This document shows, piece after piece, positions 24,044-31,651 of a stretch of 42,243 bases of DNA. How positions within the stretch are numbered: position 1 is the first letter of the stretch; each line of letters starts with the position of its first letter. This DNA is from an uncultured Synergistaceae bacterium. GTDB lineage: Bacteria > Synergistota > Synergistia > Synergistales > Dethiosulfovibrionaceae. The stretch lies in contig CABTYW010000009.1 in the NCBI GenBank assembly GCA_902489135.1, forward strand, positions 1 through 42,243, read 5' to 3'. Under the pieces are notes generated by a model. It was not told the origin of the DNA. It ran no database searches and worked only from the letters and a program-made list of their open reading frames with translations. The translations under genes and the position numbers were made by a program.

Positions 24044-24910
24044 ATGCAAAAGAAAAAAGAAAACCTTCTTTCCATCGGCAAAATGGCGGCGCTCAATCAT
24101 CTGAGCGTAGCCGCGCTGCGGCTTTACGACAGCATGGGGCTTGTGCGTCCTAACTACATTGACCCTTCAACGGGCTACCGCTATTACGATATGAGCCAGA
24201 ACGCCCGTCTCGACATGATTGCCTACATGAAAGAACTGGGCATGCAGCTTTCGGAAATTCACCACGTGTTGGAAAAAGAGGACCTTGCGCTCATCGAGGA
24301 GATCCTATCCGAAAAGAACGATCAGATCCACGAGGAACTGCGCAGCCTAAGAGCGCGGCACGACGCCATCGAGAGAGCCATCGCCAGCATCGAGCGCTAC
24401 CGCAAATCTCCCGCAACAGACATGATCTCACTTGAATACATCGACCGACGCTATGTCTGGGGGATTCCCTGCACGGAGAACTTTTACGAAAAAGACATCA
24501 ACTGCTACGAAAAACAACTCGCACTGCTGAGGACGGCCCTCGTCGACCATGGCTTCACCCAGGTTCACACCTTCAACATCGGCACGTCAATTCACGAAGA
24601 GCTTTTCAGGCGGGGACAGCTTGTCGCCGACCGGATTTTCATTTTCTGCAGCGCCAGTCTCAGCCATGACCGGTCTGACGTGACCGTTCTTGACAGTGGA
24701 ATGTACGTATGCATCTATGTCGACGCCTATGACCGCGAAGCCGAGTGCGCACAGAAACTGCTTGATTTTATCTCCGAAAAGGATTTGACAGTGTCCGGCC
24801 CTTATATCTGCGAGGTCATGACAGAGTTCAACGTCTTCGACAGCGCCCAGAGAAACATGTTTCTTCGCCTCCAGGTTCCCATAACCTTTAAAGTTGCGGA
24901 GAGCCGATAA
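24044..24910 (+). CDS. MerR-family transcriptional regulator with GyrI-like effector domain
   Basis: A 288-residue protein starting at ATG 24044, with GAGGAGG five bases upstream. The winged HTH (about 8-75) has the MerR pattern LSIGKMAALNHLSVAALRLYDSMGLV followed by a Tyr-rich wing (GYRYYD). A dimerising coiled coil (about 80-122) follows, then a GyrI/BmrR-type ligand domain to the end. It is similar in plan to BmrR/BltR, which sense organic cations or drugs; the ligand here is unknown. The next gene on the same strand has a promoter with the 19-bp spacer and dyad expected of a MerR target, so that gene is the likely target. The frame extends upstream to 23891. Confidence 0.9.
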   Translation: MQKKKENLLSIGKMAALNHLSVAALRLYDSMGLVRPNYIDPSTGYRYYDMSQNARLDMIAYMKELGMQLSEIHHVLEKEDLALIEEILSEKNDQIHEELRSLRARHDAIERAIASIERYRKSPATDMISLEYIDRRYVWGIPCTENFYEKDINCYEKQLALLRTALVDHGFTQVHTFNIGTSIHEELFRRGQLVADRIFIFCSASLSHDRSDVTVLDSGMYVCIYVDAYDREAECAQKLLDFISEKDLTVSGPYICEVMTEFNVFDSAQRNMFLRLQVPITFKVAESR

Positions 24911-24917
24911 TGAGGTC

Positions 24918-24948
24918 TTGACTCTCATCTCACATGAGACTCTAAAAT
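24918..24948 (+). promoter_or_regulatory. MerR-type promoter and operator
   Basis: TTGACT (24918-24923) and TAAAAT (24943-24948) are separated by exactly 19 bases. The spacer carries a dyad, GACTCTCAT (24920-24928) and ATGAGACTC (24934-24942), with eight of nine positions complementary around a five-base centre. A long spacer with a central dyad is the hallmark of promoters that MerR proteins activate by untwisting DNA. It lies directly between the MerR gene and the dehydrogenase gene. Confidence 0.8.
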
Positions 24949-24996
24949 ATCTTTAAGAAAGATCAATCTTTTTTAATCATGGAAGGGGTGCTCATC

Positions 24997-26022
24997 GTGA
25001 GAAAGATCAGAGTCGTGCAGTACGGTTGTGGAAAAATGGCCAAATACACTATGCGCTACGCCTACGAACACGGAGCCCAGATTGTGGGAGCCATCGACAT
25101 TAACCCGGCGTTGCAAGGTATGGATGCCGGCGATTATGCAGGACTCGGCCTTAAGACGGGAGTTCTTATTTCCAAGGACGTCGACAAAGTTCTTGACGAA
25201 TGCGATGCCGATGTGGCAATCGTTACGCTCTTCAGCTTTATCAAAGACATTTACGGTGCCGTCGAAAAGTGCGTCTCCCGCGGCATCAGCGTGATCACTA
25301 CCTGCGAAGAGGCTATTTACCCTTGGACTACTGCTGCGGCGGAGATCAACCGTCTTGACAAAATTGCCAAGGAAAACAATTGCACCATTACAGGTGCGGG
25401 GATGCAGGATATTTTCTGGATCAACATGGTCGCCATAGCTGCTGCAGGCTGCAATAAAATCACTAAAATCAAGGGAGCTAACAGTTATAACGTGGACGAA
25501 TACGGCATGGCTCTTGCCAATGCCCACGGCTGTGACCTGACGCCCGAGGAATTCGAGAAAAAGATTGCTCATCCCGAAGTCTTCGAACCTTCTTACGCGT
25601 GGAATTCCGTTGAGGCAATCTGCAGCAAACTTGGTCTTACCATCACTTCCATTGTGCAGAAGCACGTTCCTTGCGTCATTGATCATGACATCGAAAGCAG
25701 CACGCTGGGCAAAACCATTAAAGCAGGACGTTGCATCGGCATGTCTGCCGTCGTCACCGCGGAAACCCTTCAGGGCATCACCGTGGAAGAGGAGACCATC
25801 GGCAAAGTTTACGGGCCTCAGGATGGCGATATGTGCGACTGGAAGATCTCTGGCGAACCTGACATGGAATATCATGTGGTCAAGCCGAACACCGTAGCTC
25901 ATACCTGCGCCACCATCGTCAACAGAATTCCCACGGTGCTTCGCGCACCAGCGGGATATGTTACTGCGGATCAGCTTGAGACGTTGGAATATCTTCCCTA
26001 TCCTATGGAGTTCTATTGCTGA
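24997..26022 (+). CDS. NAD(P)-dependent amine/amino-acid dehydrogenase (diaminopentanoate dehydrogenase-like)
   Basis: A 341-residue dihydrodipicolinate-reductase-fold protein with an N-terminal Rossmann segment VVQYGCGKMAKYTMRY (about 5-20) and IVGAID. It resembles the family that includes 2,4-diaminopentanoate dehydrogenase of anaerobic ornithine breakdown; I cannot assign the substrate. GTG 24997 is preceded by GAAGGGG and gives the family N-terminus RKIRVVQYG; ATG 24979 in frame would put the Shine-Dalgarno inside the gene. None of the usual ornithine-pathway partners (aminomutase, thiolase) are nearby. Two sampled 60-base lines show about 50% and 42% G+C, clearly below neighbouring genes, suggesting transfer. 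The MerR-type promoter lies upstream and a terminator downstream. Confidence 0.8.
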   Translation: MRKIRVVQYGCGKMAKYTMRYAYEHGAQIVGAIDINPALQGMDAGDYAGLGLKTGVLISKDVDKVLDECDADVAIVTLFSFIKDIYGAVEKCVSRGISVITTCEEAIYPWTTAAAEINRLDKIAKENNCTITGAGMQDIFWINMVAIAAAGCNKITKIKGANSYNVDEYGMALANAHGCDLTPEEFEKKIAHPEVFEPSYAWNSVEAICSKLGLTITSIVQKHVPCVIDHDIESSTLGKTIKAGRCIGMSAVVTAETLQGITVEEETIGKVYGPQDGDMCDWKISGEPDMEYHVVKPNTVAHTCATIVNRIPTVLRAPAGYVTADQLETLEYLPYPMEFYC

Positions 26023-26069
26023 TCTGTTTTGTGAAAGAGAGGAAAGTTTTTCAGTCATTTCTTAAGTTC

Positions 26070-26104
26070 AAAGGGGTTCCTGTCTTAGGGCGGGAATCCC
26101 TTTT
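26070..26104 (+). terminator. Intrinsic terminator after the dehydrogenase gene
   Basis: AAAGGGGTTCC (26070-26080) pairs with GGAATCCCTTT (26093-26103) through an 11-bp stem with one G-U pair, ending in TTTT. Confidence 0.75.
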
Positions 26105-26212
26105 GCGTTGGAGAAAAATCGCCCTCCTGCCCGTGATTATCTTTTTCATCCTGCGGACATGGCAGGGCTTGGAACTTCGCTTGAAGGACTTTCGTCAAAG
26201 AGTTAAAATCTG

Positions 26213-26241
26213 TTGGCGGCTCAGACGTTGTCATGTATAAT
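26213..26241 (+). promoter_or_regulatory. Sigma-70-type promoter of ligA-gatCAB
   Basis: TTGGCG (26213-26218), a 17-base spacer and a consensus TATAAT (26236-26241). The start near 26248 gives a leader of about 45 bases before ligA. The stretch 26105-26212 upstream shows no gene. Confidence 0.75.
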
Positions 26242-26294
26242 GAATAAATACGGGCAGGGGAGTATGCCATTTTAAGAAAAGGGGGCCCCTTGCG

Positions 26295-28334
26295 ATGGAA
26301 AGTGAAAATCTGCGCGTCCGCTACGATCGGCTTGTGGACGAACTGAACCGTCACGGCTATCTCTATTACGTGCTGGACGCGCCTGAAATCGAAGACGACC
26401 AGTACGACGCGTTGATGCGCGAGCTTCTCGATCTTGAAAAAAAGTATCCGTCGTGGGTGCGCCCCGATTCGCCGTCAAAGCGCGTAGGCGGCGCCGTGCT
26501 CGATTCTTTCGTGAAGGTCGTGCACTCTCAGCCCATGCTGAGCCTCGAGGACGTTTTTTCCGAGGAAGAGCTCACGGCCTGGCTGACGCGCGCCGCGCGG
26601 GAGGTGGAACAGCCGTGGATCCCCTGGTGTTGCGAACTGAAAATCGACGGACTTGCGGTGTCGCTGGTCTATGAAGACGGTCTGTTCGTTCAGGCTGCCA
26701 CGCGCGGCGACGGCCACATCGGCGAGGACGTCACCGAAAACCTGAAGACGGTGCAAGACCTGCCGCTGAAACTCGTTGGCGACGTGCCCGGTCATCTTGA
26801 GCTGCGCGGAGAAGTCTATATGTCCAAGGAAGGTTTTGCGCACCTCAATGCCCGGCGCGAAGAAGAGGGACTTCCGCTGTTTGCCAATCCGCGCAATGCC
26901 GCAGCCGGCAGTCTGCGCCAGCTCAATTCGGCCGTGACGGCCGAGCGCCGCCTTCGCCTGTTTGTCTATTACATTCAGGATGCTCAGTCACGGGGCGTGC
27001 ACAGTCAATCGGAGGCTCTTCAATGGCTGAAATCCCGGGGACTTCCCGTGCAGGACGCATGGAAGCCGGCCGACGACGAAAAGACCGTCCTGGATTTTCT
27101 CGAGGAATGGAGCACACGGCGCTTTGAACTGCCCTATGCCACCGACGGCGTCGTGTTCAAGGCCGATTCCACGCAGTACTGGGCGGCGCTGGGTGCCAAC
27201 GTGAAAACGCCCAAATGGGCCGTGGCCTATAAATATCCGCCGGAAGAACGGAGAACCCGCGTTGAGACCATCGAAGTTTCGCTGGGACGCACCGGCGCGC
27301 TGACGCCCGTTGCCCAACTGACGCCCGTGCAGATTTCAGGCACCGTGGTGAAGCGCGCAACGCTGCACAACGAAGATGAAATTCGCCGCAAAGACGTGCG
27401 CATCGGCGACTGGGTGTGGGTTCGCAAGGCGGGTGAGATCATTCCCGAAATCGTAAGAGTTGACCGCGAAAGCCGCAGCGGCGGCGAAGTGCCCTTCGTC
27501 ATGCCCGCGAACTGCCCGGTTTGCGGAGCTTCGCTGGTTAAGCTCCCCGACGAGGCGGTTCTGCGTTGTCCCAATCGTTCCTGTCCGGCGCAGCTTACAC
27601 AGGGACTCATTCACTTCGCATCGCGCCAGGGCATGGACATCCGCGGCCTGGGCGACCGATTGGCGGCACAGCTTGTGAAGAGCGGCCTGGTCAAAAAGTT
27701 CAGCGACCTTTACAGTCTGCGCTCCGAAACGCTCATGAACCTGGAGCGCATGGGCGAAAAGTCGGCGGAAAAGCTTTTGGGCGCCATCGAGCGCTCCAAA
27801 TCCCGGCCGCTGCGTTTTTTGCTCACGGCGCTGGGAATTCGTGAAGTGGGTTCGGGCGTGGCGGCGGATCTGGCGTCTCACTTTTCTTCCATTGACGACA
27901 TTGCGTCGGCCGACGCCGATGAGCTCGCCGGAGTCCCCGGTGTCGGTCCCGTAATCGCCCGGTCCGTTGAAGCTTTTTTTGCGGAGGACCATAACCGTCA
28001 CATGATCGATGAGCTCAAATCGCTGGGCGTGCGAACTGAAAATTCTACAGCTTCGGCGCGCGCCGACGGCCCATTGAAGGGCAAGACCTTTGTCTTTACA
28101 GGTGAGCTATCGCGCATGAGCCGCAGCGCGGCGCAGGAACTGGTAACTTCACTGGGCGCCAAGGCCGTCGGTTCGGTCAGCAAAAAAACTTCCTTCGCGG
28201 TGGTCGGAGACGCTCCAGGCGGCAAAGCCGACAAGGCCCGAGCTGCCGGCGTGCCGCTGCTCAGCGAGGAAGAATTTTTCACCATGATAGAAAGCCTGAC
28301 TCAGAATTCAGCGGGAGGTATAAATCGTGCCTGA
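26295..28334 (+). CDS. ligA: NAD+-dependent DNA ligase
   Basis: LigA seals nicks in replication and repair. The 679-residue protein has the Ia domain (YYVLDAPEIEDDQYDALM), the adenylated lysine K116 in CELKIDG, the OB fold, a four-cysteine zinc finger (CPVCG ... CPNRSCPAQ), helix-hairpin-helix repeats (about 500-580) and a C-terminal BRCT domain (GKTFVFTGEL). The ribosome site is a plain G-run before ATG 26295. The end overlaps gatC by eight bases, so translation is coupled to gatCAB. Confidence 0.97.
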   Translation: MESENLRVRYDRLVDELNRHGYLYYVLDAPEIEDDQYDALMRELLDLEKKYPSWVRPDSPSKRVGGAVLDSFVKVVHSQPMLSLEDVFSEEELTAWLTRAAREVEQPWIPWCCELKIDGLAVSLVYEDGLFVQAATRGDGHIGEDVTENLKTVQDLPLKLVGDVPGHLELRGEVYMSKEGFAHLNARREEEGLPLFANPRNAAAGSLRQLNSAVTAERRLRLFVYYIQDAQSRGVHSQSEALQWLKSRGLPVQDAWKPADDEKTVLDFLEEWSTRRFELPYATDGVVFKADSTQYWAALGANVKTPKWAVAYKYPPEERRTRVETIEVSLGRTGALTPVAQLTPVQISGTVVKRATLHNEDEIRRKDVRIGDWVWVRKAGEIIPEIVRVDRESRSGGEVPFVMPANCPVCGASLVKLPDEAVLRCPNRSCPAQLTQGLIHFASRQGMDIRGLGDRLAAQLVKSGLVKKFSDLYSLRSETLMNLERMGEKSAEKLLGAIERSKSRPLRFLLTALGIREVGSGVAADLASHFSSIDDIASADADELAGVPGVGPVIARSVEAFFAEDHNRHMIDELKSLGVRTENSTASARADGPLKGKTFVFTGELSRMSRSAAQELVTSLGAKAVGSVSKKTSFAVVGDAPGGKADKARAAGVPLLSEEEFFTMIESLTQNSAGGINRA

Positions 28335-28629
28335 ACTGTCGAAAGAAGAAGTTCTCAAGGTGGGGGAACTTGCCCGCCTTCAAATCACGCCGCAAGAGCT
28401 CGATGCTCTTGTCGCACACTTCAACAGCATCCTTCAGTACTTCTCAAAACTGGACCAGCTGGATCTTTCCGGCGTGGATCCCTTCAGCCTCGAAGACGCC
28501 CCGTCCCTTCGTCAGCGCGAAGACTGCGCGCTTTCAAGCGACGCAAAGACCCGAGAGGCCATACTGAGCCGGTCGCCGTCGCGCGACGGCGACTTCATCA
28601 GAGTTCCCCGGATCGGAGGCGAACAGTAA
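28327..28629 (+). CDS. gatC: Asp/Glu-tRNA amidotransferase subunit C
   Basis: GatC is a small clamp between GatA and GatB in the transamidosome that converts Glu-tRNA-Gln and Asp-tRNA-Asn. The 100-residue protein begins PELSKEEVLKVGELARLQIT and has the typical FNSILQYFSKLDQLD helix. The start is GTG 28327, with GGAGG about seven bases upstream, inside the end of ligA. gatA follows with no gap. Confidence 0.93.
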   Translation: MPELSKEEVLKVGELARLQITPQELDALVAHFNSILQYFSKLDQLDLSGVDPFSLEDAPSLRQREDCALSSDAKTREAILSRSPSRDGDFIRVPRIGGEQ

Positions 28630-30090
28630 ATGGAACTGTACACCCTTACGGCCGAGGAAATTGTGGCGGGGTTGAAACAGCGCCGCTTTACCTGTGCCGA
28701 AGTCGTCGATTCCTGCTTAAAGCGCATGGGCGAAAAAGAGCCGTCGCTTCACGCCATGCTCCATGTGGCCGACGTTTCGGCGCGGGGCGCCGCCGCGGAA
28801 GTGGATGGCGCCATTGCCGCCGGCAAAAATCCCGGGCCGCTGGCGGGCGTGCCCGTCATTCTCAAGGACAACATCTGCACCTCCGACATGCCCACCACCT
28901 GCGCGTCCCGAATGCTTGAAGGCTGGGTGCCGCCCTACGACGCCACGGTGACCCGTCTGCTCAAAAAAGCCGGCGCCGTCGTAATCGGAAAGGCCAACTG
29001 CGACGAATTCGCCATGGGCGGCTCCACGGAAAATTCCGCCTATGGCCTTACGAGAAATCCCTGGAAAACCGACTGCGTTCCCGGCGGAAGTTCGGGCGGC
29101 AGCGCTGCCGCCGTTGCCGCGGGATATGCACCGATTGCTCTCGGCAGCGATACCGGCGGCTCCATCAGACAGCCCGCGTCTTTCTGCGGCGTCTACGGCA
29201 TGAAACCCACCTACGGACAGGTGAGCCGTTTCGGCCTCGTGGCCTTCGCGTCTTCTCTTGACCAAATCGGCCCCTTTGCGCGCACCGCCGGCGACATGAA
29301 ACTGGCTCTTTCGGCCATCTGCGCCTTCGACCCCAAGGATTCAACCAGTGAAAACAGACCGTCGCCGGACTTTCAACTGACGAAAACGCCCATGAAAGGC
29401 AAGCGCATCGGCGTGCCGTCAAAGCTTATGGAAGACAGAGTCAGCGCCGATCTTGAAAAAGTGATGAACCAGGAAATCGAGCATTGCCGCTCTCTGGGCG
29501 CCGAGATCGTCCATGTCGACCTTCCCAATGCCTTTGAATACGGATTGGCCTGCTATTACATTCTCGCTCCCGCCGAAGCCAGCTCCAATCTTGCGCGTTA
29601 CGACGGCGTGCGCTACGGCAAGGGCTGCGACGACGCTCATTCTCTGAACGATCTGTATGTGAGAACGCGCGGCGCGGGATTCGGTCCCGAAGTGAAACGC
29701 CGGGTGCTGACGGGAACGTACGTGCTGAACTCGGGATTTTACGACGCCTACTATCTCAAAGCCCTCAAGGCCCGCAAGGTCATTCGCCGGGAATTCGAGG
29801 AAGCCTTTCAGCGGGTGGACGCACTGATGACCCCCGTCTCGCCCACGCCGGCCTTCCAACTGGGTTCTGTGAGCACGCCCCTTGAAATGTATGTGGCCGA
29901 CGCTTTCACCATTCCCGTCAATTTGGCGGGATTGCCGGGCATCTCCTTCAACGCGGGATTTAATTCGGAAGGGCTGCCGCTGGGCGTTCAGCTCATCGGC
30001 CCCCGGTGGTCCGACGCTCTGCTGCTCGACATGGCCGCATCGTTGGGACACCGCCAGGAAGGGCGCATCGCCGAAGGAGGTGAACGCTGA
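28630..30090 (+). CDS. gatA: Asp/Glu-tRNA amidotransferase subunit A
   Basis: GatA is the glutaminase of the amidotransferase, releasing ammonia that is channelled to GatB. The 486-residue protein carries the amidase-signature triad at K79 (VILKDNIC), S154 (GGSSGGS) and S178 (DTGGSIRQP), the same numbering as I recall for the S. aureus enzyme. GGAGG lies about ten bases before ATG 28630. The stop overlaps the gatB start by one base (TGATG). The presence of GatCAB suggests that Gln-tRNA, Asn-tRNA or both are made indirectly. Confidence 0.97.
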   Translation: MELYTLTAEEIVAGLKQRRFTCAEVVDSCLKRMGEKEPSLHAMLHVADVSARGAAAEVDGAIAAGKNPGPLAGVPVILKDNICTSDMPTTCASRMLEGWVPPYDATVTRLLKKAGAVVIGKANCDEFAMGGSTENSAYGLTRNPWKTDCVPGGSSGGSAAAVAAGYAPIALGSDTGGSIRQPASFCGVYGMKPTYGQVSRFGLVAFASSLDQIGPFARTAGDMKLALSAICAFDPKDSTSENRPSPDFQLTKTPMKGKRIGVPSKLMEDRVSADLEKVMNQEIEHCRSLGAEIVHVDLPNAFEYGLACYYILAPAEASSNLARYDGVRYGKGCDDAHSLNDLYVRTRGAGFGPEVKRRVLTGTYVLNSGFYDAYYLKALKARKVIRREFEEAFQRVDALMTPVSPTPAFQLGSVSTPLEMYVADAFTIPVNLAGLPGISFNAGFNSEGLPLGVQLIGPRWSDALLLDMAASLGHRQEGRIAEGGER

Positions 30091-31562
30091 TGGCACTGGA
30101 ATTCACCACGGTCATCGGCTTGGAAATTCACGTTCAGCTGAGCACGAAAACGAAAATTTTCTGCAGTTGTTCCACGGACTTCTTCGGAACCGTTCCCAAT
30201 ACGCATATCTGCCCCGTGTGCACGGGGCAGCCCGGCACGCTGCCCGTGCTGAACAAAAAAGTGGTGGAGTACGGCGTGCGCGGAGGCCTTGCGTTGCACT
30301 GCACCATCAACAAGCTCACGCGTTTTGACCGAAAGAACTACTTTTATGCCGATCTTCCCAAAGCCTACCAGATCACTGAATACTACATTCCCCTGGCGGA
30401 GAAGGGCTATCTGACCGTCACCGGCGACGACGGACGCCCCCATCGCATCGGCATCACGCGGCTGCATCTGGAAGAGGACGCGGGAAAATTGGTCCATTCC
30501 GCCGCCGACGGCCGAATTGTCGGCTCAGTGCAGTCCTTTGTGGATTATAACCGCGCCGGCGTGCCGCTGGCGGAAATCGTCTCCGAGCCGGACATTACGT
30601 CGCCGCGGGAAGCGCGGGAGTACGTGATGGCCGTCAGACAGCTTGTGCGCTACCTGAACATCTCCGACGGCGACATGGAAAAAGGATCCATGCGCGTTGA
30701 CGCCAACATATCGCAAAAGGTCTCCGACGGGCGGTGGGGCAATCGCGTTGAAGTGAAGAACATGAACTCACTGAAAGCGCTGGAACGGGCTCTGGAGTAT
30801 GAGACGGTCCGCCAGCGCGATCTGCTGACCCGCGGCGAGCCCATTGCCAAGGAAACCCGCAACTGGGACGACGCCGACGGCATCACCACGCCGTCGCGCA
30901 GCAAAGAAGAATCCAACGACTATCGCTATTTTCCCGAGCCCGATCTTCCGCCGCTCCTGTTGGACGACGAGTATATCCGTCACATCGGTGAAACCATGCC
31001 CGAACTTCCCGACGCCAAACGCCAGCGCTTCCTGCACCAGTACGGCCTTCCCGGGGAAGACGTGCTTGTGCTGACGGAGACGCCCGACATCGCCGACTAC
31101 TACGAACAGGTGGTGAAAAACGGAGCCGATCCCCTTCGTTCATCCAATTGGGTGCGCACCGAAGTGTTGCGCGTGCTCAAGGAAAAGAATTTGGAGATTT
31201 CCGACGCGCCGACGGCGCCGGCAGCACTGGCGGAGCTCATCAAACTGGTGGACTCAAAGAAAATTTCCACGACGGCGGGCAAAGAGCTTTTTGACGCCAT
31301 GATCGGCGAAAATTTGAGTCTTTCCGCCGCCATCGAACGCTGCGGCACTCATGTGGGCGCCGTGGAAGGCAATAAGCTGCAGGGTATTGTGGAAAAAGTC
31401 TGCGCCGAAAATGCCGACGTGGCGGACATCATCCGTTCAGGTCAGGATAAAAAGGATAAAAAGCGGAAGTTCCTGATGGGTCTTGTCATGAAAGAAAGCC
31501 GCGGACAGGCGCGTCCCGATGAAGTCCTCAAAGCTTTAAGCGAGGTCCTTGAAAAAAAATGA
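30090..31562 (+). CDS. gatB: Asp/Glu-tRNA amidotransferase subunit B
   Basis: GatB phosphorylates the misacylated tRNA and transfers ammonia to it. The 490-residue protein has the signature TVIGLEIHVQLSTKTKIFC, CSTDFFG, PNTHICPVCTG and HLEEDAGKLVH, with a C-terminal YqeY-like tRNA-binding tail (about 340-490). The first base of ATG 30090 is the last base of the gatA stop, so translation is tightly coupled. It ends the ligA-gatCAB operon. No terminator is visible before the next promoter. Confidence 0.97.
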   Translation: MALEFTTVIGLEIHVQLSTKTKIFCSCSTDFFGTVPNTHICPVCTGQPGTLPVLNKKVVEYGVRGGLALHCTINKLTRFDRKNYFYADLPKAYQITEYYIPLAEKGYLTVTGDDGRPHRIGITRLHLEEDAGKLVHSAADGRIVGSVQSFVDYNRAGVPLAEIVSEPDITSPREAREYVMAVRQLVRYLNISDGDMEKGSMRVDANISQKVSDGRWGNRVEVKNMNSLKALERALEYETVRQRDLLTRGEPIAKETRNWDDADGITTPSRSKEESNDYRYFPEPDLPPLLLDDEYIRHIGETMPELPDAKRQRFLHQYGLPGEDVLVLTETPDIADYYEQVVKNGADPLRSSNWVRTEVLRVLKEKNLEISDAPTAPAALAELIKLVDSKKISTTAGKELFDAMIGENLSLSAAIERCGTHVGAVEGNKLQGIVEKVCAENADVADIIRSGQDKKDKKRKFLMGLVMKESRGQARPDEVLKALSEVLEKK

Positions 31563-31572
31563 TGTTAAGTTT

Positions 31573-31591
31573 TGATAAAATCTGATAGAAT
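31573..31591 (+). promoter_or_regulatory. Two overlapping extended -10 elements before the EF-G paralogue
   Basis: TGATAAAAT (31573-31581) and TGATAGAAT (31583-31591) lie ten bases apart, one helical turn. No clear -35 matches either. They could give two starts or form one promoter with a decoy. Confidence 0.5.
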
Positions 31592-31651
31592 AGTGCAGTA
31601 TTGAAAGATAGACCCGCAGTTTGTCTGAATATTAGAGGAGGCTGGCGCGAT

